A stretch of 64,000 nucleotides of DNA, from the NCBI RefSeq assembly GCF_035046485.1, contig NC_085138.1, positions 362,951,238-363,015,237 on the forward strand, read 5' to 3'. This document shows positions 1 to 12,915 of this stretch, piece after piece (the stretch's first letter is position 1; each line of letters opens with the position of its first letter). The DNA comes from Aedes albopictus. Taxonomy: Eukaryota > Arthropoda > Insecta > Diptera > Culicidae. The notes below the pieces were generated by a model. The model ran no database searches. It was given only the letters and a program-made list of their open reading frames with translations, and was not told the origin of the DNA. The position numbers and the translations under genes are program-made.

Positions 1-2230
1 TGGTTTAGGTTATCAATTCTGAAAATACCTTCAGCATTTTTTATGGCACTTCTTTAGGCAATTTCTGCAAATTTGGCAGGCATTTTAATTTCGCGAATTT
101 CTCTGAAAATTTTTGAAAATTGCTACAATAATTTGTCTGGATAGTCCTTTGTTAAATCCTTTTGCAATTCCGTCTTTTATTACTTTGGATGTTGTATTAG
201 ATATTTTCTTTAGAATTCAAAAAGTTGCTAAAACTAACAATACAATGACTGCAAGAAATCTCATAGGTAGAATCAAAGGGATTTCTTAAAACCAAGGTGA
301 TTGTCAGAGAATTTGCCGTAGAAAGTACCGAATAAGTTTCCAAACGTCGGGAGTTTAAAAATAGTACCGGAGGATTTCACTATGAATTTGCCAATGGAAG
401 AAATAAAAAATAAACTGTCGGAGGAATAAACTAACGTAAAAGTTTTCAAGAAAAACAGGGTTAATTTAGCGAGTTTTGCGGATTTATCCACTGAATTTGA
501 CCCTCGCGTGGAATGGGTTTTTGCGATATTCATTAGCTTTCCAAAATACTCCTCTGAAGAAGTTGGCAAATATTTCCTCAAATATTTCCATTGCGGGCAT
601 GATGTGTATTTTAATCAACATTCGAAAATGATAAGTTTCTCATTAAAAAAAAAACAAATTTGTTTCCAAGAATTCCGTTCATCAGAAGCCGTAAGAGGCG
701 TTTAGATAATAATCTGCTCGAACTACCGGTAGAATTTTAAAAGTCATCTGCTGTATATTTTTCGAAAAGATTCCTAGATAAATCCCTAGATTATTTTGAG
801 AAAAATCTGTTGAGGGACATCCTGGAGGAAACTTCTGAAAAAGACATACAATTAATAGCAAGAATTGATAGTGAAAATTTTGGCGAATTCCTGGATAAAT
901 TACTGCAGGAATTCTTGGACATTTTCCTAAAAATCCAGAAAAATCCTGTAGGAACATTAATGTCCTTCTAGGATTTTCCCAGGGGTTACTTATTCAAAGG
1001 GGCATCTTCTCTGGTTCCTCCATGTATTCTTCTTGGAAAATTCCTCTTCAAAAATTCTTTCAAGAATTACTAAGACATTACTTTAAACAGTTTCAAAATG
1101 ATCATATACGAATTCTTCGTGAGTATCCTTCTTAAATTCATGCTGATTTCAATTTTTTTTTATTAAAAGGTTGTATCAGGCACTGTCTCCAGAAATATTC
1201 TTGAATTCTTCAAGAAAGTCTCCTTGTTTCATTTTATTTATTTCTAAAAATTTTTTCCAGAAATATCTGTGATGTTTTTTTTCAGTTCCCCTTAAAATTT
1301 CTCCAGTTATTTTTAAATATGTTTTTCCACGAATGCAGTAGTTCTTGGCATGTTTCTCCTGAGATTTTGTCAAACGGGTTTTTATCAAAAATCGCCCTAT
1401 GGATCTACGGAAAGTTTTTGGATAAAAAAAATACGCGAAAGTTTTGGCGAAAAATCTTCGAAATCACTTGCAAAGCTGAGTTGATTTACGATTTACGAAG
1501 CTCATTCTTCATCCTGCATTCAACTTACACATTCCAGTTCAATTTGCCTTTTGCAATTTGCCAATAACTTTAAGTAAAAAAAAAAACACAAAATAATCTT
1601 CACACTCCCACGCACTTCGCGTGGATTTATTTCCAGAAACGCACGGATTTTTTTCCACCCTGATGGAATATCTGAAAAATTTCCTTCACTATTGCTCACC
1701 TAATACTCAAATGAAATATTGAAAGCACGCTATTGCAGAAATTGACGAGGAAGTTTCCGAAGAAAGTGATCTTAATTGCTGAAGTAAATTACCGAGAGAA
1801 ATCAGAAAAAAAACATGCTCGAGGAATCCCATTCAGCATTGCCGAGTAAATTCCAAAAAACGCCAACGAAATTTCTGAAAATAATAGCCGGAGAAAGGGA
1901 TTTCTGAATCAGTTCATTAAAAAAATACAGAGAGGATTTCCAAAGGAATTACCAATCAATTATCAAAACAATTGCCCAAGCAGCTTCCAAACACATTTAC
2001 CGAAAAAATGTTAAGAAATTCCTAGGTAATTATGTAAAAAAAATTCTTTGGAATTTCTGAAGAGATTCAAGGGGTTTCTCGTATTTCCAGTAGAAAGTGG
2101 GGTAGCGCTCACTAAACGGAACTCGGATAATAGGAGCAGTTTCTCCTCGCTTGGGTACAAGCTTGGTGCTCTGTATGACGATTCTTTTTTGGAATATTGA
2201 TTTTTTTCTTAGGATTATTTCTTCCTCTTT
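1..2230. repeat. degenerate GGAATTCC-type repeat tract
   Basis: AT-rich sequence made largely of imperfect words such as GAATTCCT, AGAAATTTC and TTCTGAAG, spaced roughly every 10-14 bases. No open frame here has a domain, codon bias or splice context. It resembles a decayed form of the 12-bp satellite at 17-20 kb. No gene is supported. Confidence 0.5.
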
Positions 2231-2238
2231 TCTAAGTA

Positions 2239-2340
2239 TAAGGGGCGATTTCTTCACTCTGGCTTAAGCGTTAAGCCAGGTTTAACTGTATGGGTAAGCC
2301 TGGCTTACCGGTTAAGCCGAGGTGAAGAAATCGGCCCTAA
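2239..2340. mobile_element. short TA-type MITE, about 100 bp
   Basis: Terminal inverted repeats TAAGGGGCGATTTCTTCAC (left) and the complement of GTGAAGAAATCGGCCCTAA (right), continuing inward as GGCTTAA/TTAAGCC words, fold the element into a hairpin. TA at both outer ends fits a TA target duplication. There is no coding capacity. Confidence 0.65.
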
Positions 2341-2699
2341 GGGAATCATCTCTTTGATTTTTTCGATATGCATCCTTCTGATATTGAATTTTTGTTTGCG
2401 CTCCTATTCCTAATATGTGTAAGGAAAAAAACAATTGTAAGATTTTGAAAGGAAAGATTTTGAAAAGCCTCTTACATCATCTATAGTGATTTCCCCTGTG
2501 ATTTTTTTTTAAGAAATTGGTTACAGCCTCATAAATATAAGGAAAGTCGTTTGTGCCAATTTTGAAAATATAATGCTTCTCCAATTTGTAATAATAATTA
2601 CCTTTTTCATGCTACGGAACTTTTATTCAGTCCTCCTGAATGTAATAAAACCAAAAGATTGTTCCAGATTACCTTGCGTGGGTTGCTTCAGAAATCATT

Positions 2700-4130
2700 C
2701 AATTTTTTTTTTTTTCAAAAATTCTTTAGTGTTTCCTTTAAATAATCTTCGTGAGATTTTTCCAGAAGGGTTCATTTAAAAACCATGCATGGATATCTTC
2801 ATTATTTCAGGCTCTCTTTAGAAACTTCTTTATAAATTTTTCCAGCGATTCTATCAGAAAATGCTCGAGGGAATTCTTACCTTCTTAAGAAATTCTTCTG
2901 GGGACTCGATGAAAAAAATAATCGGAAATTTCTCAAAATGCAAACCATTGCTTTAATCAGAAAATTTCCAAAGATTTCGTCAGGAATTCGTTCAGGTATT
3001 CCTTCAGTAGTCGTTATTTCTTCCACCTGAGATTTGATCAGGAATTGCTCTCGGGATTCCATTGAAAAATTTCCGCATGAATGGCCTTATCCAGAAATTC
3101 CATCAGGAATTCATTCAGAGACTTTTGGCATTATTATGATTTCTTCTAGAAGATGTTCCTCAATGTATTTCATCAACAATTTATCAGACACTAGCTGTCC
3201 CGGCAAACGTTGTCTTGCCAAGCTGTGGTGGTTTGACAACTGTTGAGCTCATAACGTCACCGCACTCTAGATGGGTTTCATTTCGATCGTGTTGATTTCC
3301 TTCCCAGCTCATGAAAAATCAGTTATTTATCAATTTTCACCATTTTCTAATTGATTTTCGTAACTTTCTATACATATAAACACAGCCACCATGAATACGA
3401 ATCGAACCGTGCAAGAGTCATGCTGATCGGTTCACCCGTTCGTGAGTTTTGTTGCCTCAAAGAAACTCCGAACTCATTTTTATATATATAGATTTCCTCT
3501 AAGACAAATTCAATAATTTCTCCACGGAATCTTTAAGAAATTTATTCAAAAATATTTCCAAGGAACTTCTACGGAAATCCGTTTAGAAATATCTCAAGAC
3601 TTCCATTCCAGGGATCTTTGCAATCGCTTATCTATGCATATCTCCAGGTTTCCATTCAGTATTTGTTTGTCAGAAATCCATCTACAGATTTCTCGAGGAA
3701 AACTTTAAAAAAATTCTACAAGAAAAAATTCTACAAGAATTTTTTTATGGATTTCTCCATGAATTCTCCTGGGAAAGTTTAAGAAATTTGTCCTGAATTT
3801 CCTTCAAGAATCCCGCTGGGATTTTTTCAGATATTCCTCCAGAGATTCATTCTAAAGTACTTCCTTTCTGCAGAAATTTTACTGAAGATTTCTTCAGGAA
3901 TTCTTGCAGGAATTACTCCCAAGATTTCTTTGGGCAGATATTGTTATCTCCAGAGACTTCTTCCAGGATTGAAGGGATTTCTTCGACAAAGAATTTCTAC
4001 GAAAGTTCATCCATGAAGTTTTTCAGAAAACCATCTAATTTTTAACACATTCTACAGGGGTTTCTTCGGAAATTCTTCCCAGGATTTTTCAAAGATTTTT
4101 TTGAGATGTTCCTTAAGCGATTCGTGGGTG
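2700..4130. repeat. degenerate GGAATTCC-type repeat, TTCCTCC polarity
   Basis: Repeated words such as TTCTTCAGGAATTCTTGCAGG and TTTCTCCATGAATTC occur on the plus strand, the polarity of the 17-20 kb array. The 2345-2700 stretch before it is AT-rich with nothing recognisable. No gene seen. Confidence 0.5.
3192..3491 (+). mobile_element. short interspersed element starting CTAGCTGTCCCGGCAAACG
   Basis: A GC-richer block inside the degenerate repeat begins at TAGCTGTCCCGGCAAACGTT and ends in an ATATATATAG run. A head of this type with a TA-rich end is a recurring insect interspersed repeat as I remember it; I cannot assign the family. Inserted in, and flanked by, TTTCCTCCA-like repeat. Confidence 0.45.
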
Positions 4131-4201
4131 ATTTTTTCTGAGAAATTGCTGCTGCGCCTAAATGGCCCCTGGGATGGCTTTAAAGATCTTTACAGCATGT
4201 G

Positions 4202-4406
4202 TAGCTACTTTATCGGCGCTGCAGTCTTGGGGAATCAAAACGACTGTTTTAGATTTGTCCCAACGTTTCGACTCTGTTTCGAGTCTTCTTTAAAGGGAAA
4301 ATTCTTACTTCCTTTTGAAGAAGACTCGAAACAGAGTCTAAACGTCGGGACAAATCTAAAACAGTCGTTTTGATTCCCCAAGACTGCAGTGCCGATAAAG
4401 TAGCTA
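4202..4406. mobile_element. long perfect-looking hairpin element, about 205 bp
   Basis: Arms of about 85 bases (4202-4288 and 4318-4406) are nearly exact inverted copies; they start TAGCTACTTTATCGGC and end GCCGATAAAGTAGCTA. The loop is about 30 bases. Each arm carries GAAGAAGACTC, a short loop, GAGTC and then (G/T)AAACGT, resembling the motif at 28531-28570. It may be a MITE or a structured-RNA source. Confidence 0.7.
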
Positions 4407-4599
4407 GATTACAGATATCAGTCGAACTCTCTTAAGTACCCTTACAGAATATGTTCTGTAAGGAGGGATTTCTTCTGGAGATACTTTTCAAAACTTCTGG
4501 ACGAAATTTTTGAAAGTTTTCTGTACTACTCAAACGCTCGGAACAATCTCATGGGAGTCTTCTGGAGGAACTCTGAAAGGTATTTCAAGGAAATGTTAC

Positions 4600-5380
4600 T
4601 TCTAGCTGAGATGGACCCCTGGCTTACACCCGAGTTCCAACCAACGTCGGCCTGAGACCTTAGGGTCAACTTCTTTCGATGGGCTAATCAGGAGCTCAAT
4701 AAGCACTACACAAGAGCTAAGCTATATACTACTTTATTCTTAGAACTTACAATTTTGGTTTTAGTGTGGTTGTGTGGGTTGGCCGGCCGGCATTTACTGC
4801 TGCAGAGCTTTGGAACCATCAGCGCGGGTCTCGATGGTGACGATGGCCTCAGGGTTACCTCAACTGACTCGTAGGGTAGGTGACGCGGTGTTACACGTGT
4901 TGGTCGTGACTCGAACCTCCTGGTAGCGGGATGCTAATGAGCGCGGCTTCCAGTGTCCTTTAAGCCTTTGTTCGCTCGGAAAGGCGCTCGTTCTCCTCCG
5001 TAGGACTTTCAAACCGTCCCAGGTCCACGGTTGGCTCTCTAGGAAGGCAAAATGTCTCGAGCCCGGAAATATTGGGTCCTATTTCACGCAGAGGATATCA
5101 TTTATAGGTTAGGGTTAGATAATGCTGGGCTACTGGGTATTTTGGTGGGATTTTCTAAGTACGACCGAAGATGCATAAAAGTATACCAGATTCAACAGTT
5201 GGTCGTTTGAAATCCACAACGTCGTTCACAGTGGTATTCGACTTCCACCTTTTCCACTCAATGTCTAAGCTTTCACTTTAGCTGTTAACTTTTGGCTCAC
5301 AATAAAACGTCCGAACTCTTCAATAATCAGCATGGAAAAGAGACCTAATGCTGTGGTGATCGTACCTTTCTTAATAATAT
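4600..5380. other. GC-richer unassigned block, possible retroelement fragment
   Basis: From about 4605 to 5110 the sequence is clearly richer in G and C than its flanks, and AATAAA follows at about 5303. No frame gives a recognisable protein. It could be a retroelement LTR or untranslated region, but I could not find paired ends or a target duplication. Confidence 0.25.
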
Positions 5381-5624
5381 CCCCTTTTTGATATTTGCCG
5401 ACAGTCCTTTATTAGCTCGCGACAACTCTACGTTTGGCTCCCATGCAGCAGTTTTCTTTTATGTTGGTGTCGTGTTTGAATGTGCGGTTTACAAGCTTTG
5501 TGAAACATACATTGGTGATTTACATTATATTTTGAATTTATTATTTATTCTAGTAACTAAGTGTGCATGCTTGTATTTTAGGTCATAGCTATCTATTTAA
5601 ATTATTTACAATGTCTTCCTTGAC

Positions 5625-5845
5625 TAAGGTACACCGGGGCAAGTTGAAACGGGTGGGGCAAGGTGAAACACGAAGTTTTGAAATAGATTTCAACACAATT
5701 TGGAAATTTATCTTTCGCTAAAAGATTGTTTGAATCAAAAACTATGTGTTATGGCGATCGAACTGTTTATCATTATTTGAAAACATCATGTTAACCCGCT
5801 GTTTCATCTTGCCCCACCCGTTTCAACTTGCCCCGGTGTACCTTA
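5625..5845. mobile_element. TA-type MITE, 221 bp
   Basis: Exact terminal inverted repeats of about 38 bases begin TAAGGTACACCGGGGCAAGT and end ACTTGCCCCGGTGTACCTTA. The interior is AT-rich and non-coding. TA at each outer edge fits a mariner/IS630-type target duplication. Confidence 0.8.
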
Positions 5846-5959
5846 CAACATCCGTTTTGTATACAAACAGTGATTTAACAATAACTGACAATTTAAATGA
5901 TTTGTTGCTATAAACTTCTTCACGGAATCATGATATGGGATTTAATGTGCAACGGTAAC

Positions 5960-6960
5960 AGTTGCAGGGACGCATAGAAAAATTTCTTGAACAATTTCTT
6001 TAGAAATACTAAGGAATACATTCTCGACTAGTTTCGGCTGGAATATAAGGATCTTCAGAAAAAATCCCTGAAGGAAGGTCTGCATTAATGCAAAGGAATA
6101 CCTGGAGGGATATCTGAATGAACTATTAGAGAATCTTCGATCTCTGAAGAATTTTCTAGAGAAATTTTGCTCAAGACAATTCTTAAATAAATGTTATAAA
6201 ATCTGAAGGGACCCCTGGAAAAATTCAAGCAAAAACTACTGAGAAAGTTGCTGGAAAAGAATCTAAATCTTTCATGGGACCATAAATAAATGCTTGAAGT
6301 AATCTCCTCATTGTTATAGTTCCTCGAATAGTGCCATTTGAAAAAAATAAAGGAATTTCTCAGAAGAATTGAAAAATTTCTTGAAGTATTTTCGGAGAAA
6401 TCTCAAAGAAAAACGTTTGGAAAAAAATATGACAATATTTCTGGAGGAATTCCTGGAAAAATGCGTAAAATAATACAAGAATGAACCTCTGTAGAAATAC
6501 TTGAAGGATTCCACATAGAATCCCTTAAGCATTCACAGGAGCAATTTTGGAAAGAATTTCTGAGGAACTCCGTGGACCAGTTTAAAGATGATGTTTTTAA
6601 GAAATTTCTCGAGAAACTCCTGATGAACTCCCAAGGAAAATTCCTGGACGAATTGCTGATAGAACGTATGAAGGAACCCCTGGAAAAAAATTCGAAGAAA
6701 TGGACAGCAATGCATTCTGAAGGGAAATTCTTGCTGAAACCATTCTAAGAAACCCTGTCAACAGCCCAGGAGATTTTTGATAAACCCTGAACAAATCCAC
6801 AAAAGAATTTCTGGAGGTATCCCTGGAAGTTATTTTGGAAAATTGTCTAGAAATTTTAAGAAGAAGTCATGCTAATTTCATCCAACGAATTCCAGCAAGA
6901 ATGTCCTTTCCGCTAGAATTGCAGAAAAAAAAATCATGAATAATGCACGAAGTTTTTTTT
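5960..6960. repeat. degenerate repeat, GGAGGAATTCC polarity
   Basis: Words such as GGAGGAATTCCTGG and AAGAAATTTCTGAGGAACTCC run on the plus strand, the reverse polarity of 2700-4130. The open frames here are by-products of this repeat. Confidence 0.5.
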
Positions 6961-9240
6961 TCGAAATAATTCTCAATAAGGCTTCATAGAGAAGTTATTT
7001 CCTTGGGAGCGTACCAGAATATGGGGGCGCTGAAATTTGGAAACCTTAAGTAGTCAGCTCTGATTTTACCACGGCAGAACTGTTGAGTCATGAATGTTGA
7101 ATGCCCAAAATTAGACCGCAACTAGTTGATTAACTAACAGTGAAAGTTTGAGCATTTTGGTGCACTTTACAAACAGTTAAAATTGTTTTGAAAAGTGAAA
7201 ATTTTGCCTTTCCCAATCTCCTATATACATTTTGAATTGGAATTCGTTAGGGAAAATAATCTATTTATTTGCAAAAAAAGTTGTTTTTTTTTTGTTAAGG
7301 TTTGAAATTTACAAAATTTAAGAAAAAAGAAATCTTTTTGGGATTTTGAGCAGTCAAAGGATTTTGTTTATCTTATTTTTTATAATTGGAATGACTTATT
7401 TTCCTTTTTCTAATAATCTAAAAATTACGTTTATAATGCTCTAAAATGATAATAAAAGGTATGGTATTATTTATTTCAATTTTTGTCATATAACAAGCAT
7501 GTGCTCAACCACGCAGTCTTTCGTGAAACTATGTCGACCAGTGTAATTCGACAAACGTTAATGCACAAAATAGGCTTCATAAAATCGGTTAGCATCCGTG
7601 TCGGCTGGTGGCAGTGGTGGTGATGATGACCTTGCATCGTTTGCTGTATTCTCCTGTCTGGTTGAAATCGATGTTCATAACCGGGAAATGTGTTGGACTT
7701 TCGTCGTTGCGCGCAGGGCCAAATGCCGAAAGACCACGGAAATCCCCAGATATCGTAGCATGGAAGCCGCATAGAAAGGATTTTGAGGTTGATTCGAATC
7801 GTTTTCCGCAAGTACTATTTGGTACAAGAGGCACTTTTTGGGATGGAAAACAGTTGGAATATGGCAAGTTTTCATATTCAGAACTAATTGTATCATACCT
7901 AGCTTTGCTTGAATATCTAAATGATTTGCAATTTGAAATTGATCGGAACTTGCAATAACTCATTTAATAACTAAACTAGCTACGATTATAAGAATGATTA
8001 GACTCCCGAAGGTTCTAAAACACATTTTATGTTACTTATCTTTTAAAAGTAATATTCGTTTTGTTAATCTTATTCTGATATTTTCCTACGCAAGTCTCTG
8101 GGCATATAGCAACTCTGAACTGAACTCTGTAAAAAAAATCGATGCTCTATTTTAAGTATCCAACTTGGCCGTTTTTGGAATTCCGTTGAAATCAAGAATC
8201 AAGCAATTACCGAACATTACGACTGCCAAGAACAACATCCAACTTCCATCCAAAAAGTCAAACACATCCTTGTGGATCTACGACTCTCTCTTTCCTCCGC
8301 ACAAAGTTGCCATTTGTTTGATAATTGAAAACTGTCGAACAAGTTCGGTTCACATGTTCCGGAGGCGAAGAAAGCAGAAAAAAAAACGAATCTTACTTAC
8401 TACCCTCCCTCCCCCCTGAAGGAACCGGATGTTGGCCACATTTCGGCAGCGATTGATCCCAAGCAGAATAATGTGCATCCTACTCCACAGTTGGTACCGT
8501 TAGTTCTGAATTTGTTCTTTGGCCCTCACTTTTCCTCGCACATCTTCAGAATGTGGACGTCGCGTCGCCAGGAAATTCATTACACGATGAAGCCACTGGC
8601 ATTGTAGGCGAAACTCATCTGAGAATAACCGCTCACATACTCGCACAGGCCGCGTACTCTTGGGTATAACTTTCTGGTTCAAGTAAAGCCAGGACGGCTA
8701 GAAGCGGCGGTGGCGATGATGACCGAGGGACACGGGCCTGCTCGGAGCTGGACGAAAAGTTGTTAAAACTTTTCCACATTTGGGGGTACCTCCATAGCTT
8801 TTTCGCTCTCTCTCTTCACTTTCGTCCCCAACGTGCTTTGACGTTTCATGTTTCCCCACTGACGACGACGGTGACGAGGGCTTTTGGCAGAAAAGTTTTA
8901 TTTATTCAAGTGCCACTACCCATATCGTTCGGGATTTGGTGTACCTACTCTTTTGGTCACAAAAAACGTCCACGTGCTACGAAAGTTGCAAGTTGCTAAA
9001 CCAGTTAGATGTGAGGACGACAAGTGTGGGGCACGGCATCGTGAAGGACAAATGGTGACTAGCGTATCCCATCTAGGCAGAAATCTTATTGCTCTGGATT
9101 TGATGGCCCAACGCCTAAAAGTGTTTTAAAAGTGATTTTTTTTTAATTTCTTGTAATATTTTTTTTATAAATCATGTGCATTTAAAGTATTTGAGAAAAA
9201 AATTAAACAAAAAAAAATCTTGAGTGGCCTCAAACAATCA
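6960..9240. other. stretch without a supported gene
   Basis: 6960-7590 and 7960-8160 are AT-rich. 7600-7960 and about 8440-9120 are GC-richer and look single-copy. An open frame at 7608-7958 exists, but a similar frame is open on the opposite strand and neither matches a known family. The block could hold untranslated exon or regulatory DNA; I cannot show it. Confidence 0.3.
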
Positions 9241-9547
9241 TCCATATAGGGTAAATAACCGATTGTTGCATGGCTAAAAATTCGCCAATTGTTGCACATC
9301 CCATCTTTAAAATCAAAGAGTTCTCCAGACATTTATCCAGGAGTTTCCTGAGAACATCGTCCAAAAACTTCCTAAGAAATTCTTGAAAGAACCCTTAGAA
9401 ATTCTAAGGTAGGTATTATTTTAGAAATTTTCCTGGAGATTCTTTTAATCTTCACCAGGAATTGCTTCAAAAATTCTTCTACGAATTCGTTCAAAAAATC
9501 AACGGAGATTTCTCCAGGGATTCTTTAACATTTTTTACAGCAATTCC

Positions 9548-9909
9548 TTAAGGCGAAACTGGAAGCGTTTCCTCACTTTTTGGTTTTTGATTTTTTATTA
9601 AATAACGAAGCAATATTTTCAAAATCGGTTTTCGTGCACATGTAGAGTATGGATCAAGGTATCTTCTGATTTTTTTTGTAGTGGAAAATGTTTTTCGTTT
9701 TTGCAAAAACCATTTTTGAACAAAATTTCACAAAAAAATGGTTTTTGCAAAAATGGAAAACATTTTCCACCTCAAAAAAAAAAAAATCAGAAGATACCTT
9801 GATCCATACTCTACATGTGCACGCAAACCGATTTTGAAAATAATGCTTCATTATTTAATGAAAAATCAAAAACCGAAAAAATGAGAAAATGCTTCCAGTT
9901 TTGCCTTAA
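9548..9909. mobile_element. TTAA foldback element, intact copy (362 bp)
   Basis: An almost complete palindrome: arms of about 170 bases run from TTAAGGCGAAACTGGAAGC to GCTTCCAGTTTTGCCTTAA, and the centre includes paired AAAACCATTTTTGAAC / ATGGTTTTTGCAAAAATG. TTAA at both ends suggests a TTAA target site. The family recurs at 29034-30955 and, decayed, near 32995-33290. Confidence 0.8.
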
Positions 9910-11990
9910 GAATATCATTCAAAGCTTTTCTGCTTCCAGAGGTTTCTTCACAAAATTTTCTAGGTATTCCCTTGGAAATTCGATCAGGTATTTCTTCAGA
10001 AAATACAGAAAGTGTTTAGGAATTGCTTTAGGTATTTCGTTGAAAATTTAAAAACGCATGTGTCCTGATTTTTTCACAGGGATTTATCCTGAAAATCCGG
10101 CAGGATTTCCCCCAGAAATTCTTTCATTTCTTTTCAGTGATTCAGGCAGGATTTCTTCCAGATTTTCAGGCAGGAGGTCATACAGATGTTTTCAAGTATT
10201 TCCCCAGATATTCCTCCATGTATTGTCCTAGAATTCGATTCGTTATATCGTCCAAGGATAACTCCAATAGTTTTCCCTAGGGTTCTTATAGGCATTTAAT
10301 CAAACAATTTTCTAGGAATTTCTACGGAAATTGCTTTAGAAATATTCAAATATTTTTTCCAAAGATCTTTGTAGACGCTTATCTATGCGTTCCTACAGGT
10401 TTTCAGGATTTTTATCACAAATACGTCCACAAGCTTCACCAAAAATTCTTTCAGAAAATCCTCCATAAACTATATAAGATTTGACAACATATTTTTAGAA
10501 ATTTTACAACTTTTTTTTTTCTACGACTTCCACCAAGAGTTTCCCGATAATTTTTCAAGGAATTTCTCCAGGAAGTTCTAAGTTTATTCCCCTGGGATTC
10601 CTTCAAAAAGTTTCCTGGGATTTTTTCGGATCCTCGAGGTTCATTCAAAAATGCTGTCCAAGGTTTCTCAAAAAAAAAATTTGAGAAATTGCTTCAAAGA
10701 TTTATATCCTCCATCCCCTAGGATTTCTTTCGAGATTCCTGCGGAATTTGTTCGGATGTTCCTCCAGGGAACATAGTTCTTCCAGAAATTACCAAAAACT
10801 ACTGAAACATTTTTTAATGAGTCCCTGAAGCAATTTCTTAAAAATCTGAGAAGGATTATCGCTAGAAATCTATGAAATACTCCTGGAGCAAAAAACAAAC
10901 TTGTTGGAATTCCTGGACATAAAATCTTGAAGCAATTTCTATAGTTATCCCTTAAGCAATTTCTGGATGTATGTCAAGGAGAATGACTGAAGAAACCCTT
11001 TAAGGTACATACCCTCTTAGCTCTTAGAAAAAACAATCATTGAGAAACTTCTAAATGGATATCTAAATTAAAAAACGGTGAGGAAGTTCTGAAGAAATTT
11101 AAGAAAATGTCTGCAGAATTTGTGGACAAAAGTACTGGTGGAAGTTTTGAAGAAACCCCACAATACATTTCTGAGGAATTCCTGGAGGATTTCCTGATAG
11201 AATCCTCCTGGAGATGCCTCTGAAGGAATTCCCAAAGGAATTTCTCATAAAATTTCTAAAGGCAATTATTCATAAAAAAAATCCTTGAGGAGAAGTTTTT
11301 GAAAAGAACCCTGCAGAAACAATGAAAAATCGTGGAATTTTCATTGAAGAACCACTGAAGAAAAAAAATGAACTAATACCTAGAAGAATTGGAGAACCTT
11401 CTGCAGGTATTTATAGAAAAACATCTTGGAACATTCTTTGAAATGCGCTGAGGAATGCATTTTGGAATAATATCTGCAAGAATTCTCAAAATAATCATCA
11501 GAAAATCAAAAATTTGAAAAAGGTCCTCAAGGAAGGTCTGAATATTTCCAAAAGAATGCTTGCGTAAATACTTGAAGGGACTATTGAAAAAAATCATTAG
11601 AGGAACTTCCAGAAAAATATTTTGAGAATTTTCTAGAGGAATTTCAAAATAAGTGCCCGTGAAAATCCCTGCATAAATGGAGTAAACCCTGCAGGTATTT
11701 CTGGAGAAATTGAAGCAAAAATTTTTGAAAATGCTTCTGGAAAAATGTGAATTTTTAAACGAGAGGTCTAGATGCATTTCTGGAAGAATCTTCGAGTTTT
11801 TGCGGGAAAAAAATCTCCTAGAATTGCATCTTTTAAAGAAAAGTTTGGAGAAATTTCTGACGAAACCCGTGGAGAGATGCGTAGAAAAATTTCTTGAGGA
11901 ATTTTCGTGGAAATCCCAAAAAAGAGCTCAGGGAAAAAATGAAGAAATATATGACGATACACAAACATGAACTTATATAGCAATCCTCGA
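9910..11990. repeat. degenerate repeat with internal polarity switch near 10.65 kb
   Basis: 9910-10640 has TTTCTTCAG/TTCCTCCA polarity. From about 10680 the polarity flips to GAAGAAATT/GGAGGAATTCCTGG. The flip sits at a short AT inverted repeat, TTTCTCAAAAAA / AATTTGAGAAA. No gene supported. Confidence 0.5.
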
Positions 11991-12132
11991 AGGAATTTCC
12001 TAAAAAACCCTAGCGAAGTTTTTAAATAAATCCAAGCAGTGTAAATAATTAGCTTTAGTTAAAACTCACGAATAAAAAAAAAGAAACAAATAAATAAAAT
12101 CCAAGCACATGATTGACTAGCGATACGGAGTC

Positions 12133-12149
12133 GTGGGTTCGAATCCCAC
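12133..12149 (+). other. isolated tRNA T-arm (B box) remnant
   Basis: GTGGGTTCGAATCCCAC makes a perfect 5-bp T stem with a TTCGAAT loop. No A box, anticodon arm or acceptor stem is visible upstream, so this is more likely a remnant of a tRNA-derived SINE than a tRNA gene. Confidence 0.5.
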
Positions 12150-12249
12150 CAAAACAAGTGGTAGTTTTTTCACAAATTTATCTCTCAATTTGCCAATTAA
12201 ACGTACTTTGTCTAACAATACTTCAAGTTTTTACGTCTATTTCAGACCT

Positions 12250-12683
12250 ATTTGACATGCTGATTGTTCAAGAAAAAAAAAACATTTTGAGATTTTATGA
12301 TCATTGTTAACTTTTTTTATTTTTTTTTCATGAAAAATTTTGTTTTCCGTGTAGTTTAAAGGAAACCATTTTAGTGTGTATTCAAATACCTAAACTTTTT
12401 TACTATAATTTAATGATTGTGGGAAAATTTCAAATTTGTTAATTGATGCGATTCAATACAAAAGCAACAATGACATCTGAAAGGTGACCAAAACATTAAT
12501 TTTTCTATGATTGAAGAAATGTAAAATCGCTTTAAAAGATACCAATATCTGTTTTGAGATATAAAATACCGTTAAATATCAGCCAGAAATATAAAAGTTT
12601 TGGTTGCCCAGGAAAGAAAAAAAAATACAAAAATTATCAAACTGTACCCTGTTCTAAGGCGGGCTTGGGTGTTAGAGGGTTAA
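12250..12683. mobile_element. second copy of the TTAA MITE family, left end lost
   Basis: The interior words (AGATTTTATGATCATTGTT, TTTTCCGTGTAGTTTAAAGG, GCGATTCAATACAAAA) align in order with the element at 53249-53873, and the right end TTGGGTGTTAGAGGGTTAA matches its terminal repeat. The left terminal repeat is not recognisable. Confidence 0.65.
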
Positions 12684-12812
12684 ATAGTAGATTGATACAG
12701 TAATTCGTTCCTTCAGGAACACTGCTTATTGATTTAAAGTACCATTATATAATTTTTGCTGTTCTTTCATCTTATTATTGAAATTTTTCCTCATTCAGGA
12801 GTTTTTGAAGTC

Positions 12813-12915
12813 AAATCTTTTAAATTTCTAAATCTTTGTCAGCAATAATTTCAAAGCTTGCAACGTTTGAGCTTTGAAATTATTGCTGACAAAGATTTAA
12901 AAATTTAAAAGATTT
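12813..12915. repeat. compact hairpin with about 46-bp arms
   Basis: AAATCTTTTAAATTTCTAAA and the continuing TCTTTGTCAGCAATAATTTC pair with the complement at 12870-12915 around an 11-base loop. The arms are almost perfect. It could be a miniature element or a small-RNA precursor; there is no coding potential. Confidence 0.65.

Noticed and set aside
7589..7963. Possible gene (open frames on both strands)
   Set aside because: Neither translation shows a domain or signal peptide, and both strands are open over the same DNA. No splice or promoter context decides between them.
12113..12155. tRNA gene
   Set aside because: Only the T arm is present; the D arm, anticodon arm and acceptor stem are missing.
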